Below, one piece after another: positions 13,590 to 13,778 of a DNA stretch of 13,778 bases (its first letter is position 1; each line of letters begins with the position of its first letter). The position numbers and the translations under genes were made by a program. The DNA comes from Frankiaceae bacterium (lineage in GTDB: Bacteria > Actinomycetota > Actinomycetes > JAVEEJ01): positions 1-13,778 of the forward strand of contig JAVEEJ010000268.1 in the NCBI GenBank assembly GCA_030840515.1, written 5' to 3'. The notes under the pieces are model-generated. The model had not been told where the DNA came from, ran no database searches, and saw only the letters and a program-made list of their open reading frames with translations.

Positions 13590-13778
13590 AGTACCAAGGA
13601 AGCAGGCGCTCGTCACCAGACGGGCACCAGCACGGAAGCCAGGCACCCACGCGCAACCAGCCATGTGAGGCCGTCGAGACGGGCACGACCCGATCCGACA
13701 CAACGAGGGTGCACGCTTGGTAACCCGGCGTCCGTGCCAGCAGGCGGCGTCCCGCGCGGTGGGACGCCGTCAGCATGT
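13590..13778 (+). ncRNA. Candidate Ms1/MTS2823-like RNA-polymerase-binding RNA (partial)
   Basis: No open frame of note covers the 223 bp after the HAD stop. A possible promoter is TTGGCA (13569-13574), 17 bp, TACCAA (13592-13597), placing a start near 13604. Self-complementary segments follow: GCACGGA (13630-13636) with TCCGTGC (13731-13737), GCACCC (13643-13648) with GGGTGC (13707-13712), and an 11-pair stem at 13743-13753/13761-13771. In M. tuberculosis the abundant RNA MTS2823 (Ms1) lies just after the equivalent HAD gene Rv3661, on the same strand. The call rests on synteny and pairing, not on sequence recognition, and the 3' end may lie outside the window. Confidence 0.45.
13743..13771 (+). 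terminator. Strong GC hairpin at the right edge
   Basis: CGGCGTCCC (13745-13753) pairs perfectly with GGGACGCCG (13761-13769) around a 7-nt loop; a G-T wobble and one more G-C pair extend it to 11 pairs. It could end the HAD or ncRNA transcript, or be an inner arm of the RNA. No T-run follows before the window ends. Confidence 0.5.

Noticed and set aside
1..13778. CRISPR arrays, insertion sequences, rRNA genes or phage genes
   Set aside because: I saw no regularly spaced repeats, transposase motifs, rRNA-like sequence or phage structural genes anywhere in the window.

Overview
The window is high-GC DNA from an actinobacterium. The evidence is very strong G/C bias at third codon positions, many GTG and TTG starts, 4-bp start/stop overlaps, and a gene order known from Streptomyces and Mycobacterium. 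In that order a BldG-type anti-anti-sigma pair, a DECH-box helicase, a minimal Tad (Flp-pilus-like) cluster, a CpaE-like protein and a HAD phosphatase sit together. I cannot assign a genus from sequence alone.

Layout. (1) Positions 1-1592, minus: the N-terminal ~530 residues of a membrane proton-pumping pyrophosphatase (hppA), cut by the window edge, with residues typical of the K+-independent subclass. (2) 1797-2596, minus: a two-gene regulatory operon, a BldG-like STAS protein followed 2 bp later by a GHKL-type anti-sigma protein. (3) 2759-5092, plus: an SF2 DECH helicase with a C-terminal DUF1998 and Cys cluster (SftH/MrfA type), followed by a small two-helix membrane protein (5143-5586). 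(4) 5686-7688, minus: a two-gene operon not part of the usual core, a class E-like sortase overlapping (ATGA) a secreted Gly/Ser-rich, membrane-anchored protein. (5) 7793-12476, minus: the Tad-like cluster, in transcription order CpaE-like, TadA ATPase, TadB, TadC, a DUF4244 Flp-like pilin, a TadE-like pseudopilin and a second TadE/TadG-like protein. The first four overlap by 4 bp each (GTGA or ATGA). A 170-bp leader with two overlapping hairpins separates them from the pilin genes. (6) 12752-13555, plus: a HAD-IB phosphatase whose promoter geometry suggests a leaderless mRNA. (7) 13556-13778: non-coding DNA with a strong terminal hairpin, at the position where mycobacteria carry the RNA-polymerase-binding RNA Ms1/MTS2823.

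How it fits together. CpaE-like protein, TadA, TadB and TadC would form the inner-membrane motor that assembles or exports the pilin-like proteins. No prepilin peptidase, secretin or outer-membrane parts are visible, as expected for a cell with one membrane and a peptidase encoded elsewhere. The sortase operon, inserted between the pilin genes and the helicase, adds a cell-surface attachment function beside the secretion cluster. Its partner protein has no recognisable sorting motif, so the real substrate is open. The helicase, the bldG pair and the pyrophosphatase are conserved neighbours with no obvious mechanistic link to the pili.

The most interesting points are the candidate Ms1-like RNA at the right edge, the sortase and Gly-rich pair, and a tRNA-D-arm-like 12-mer framed by a 9-bp direct repeat at the edge of that insertion. 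There is no gene-free stretch longer than 300 bases.
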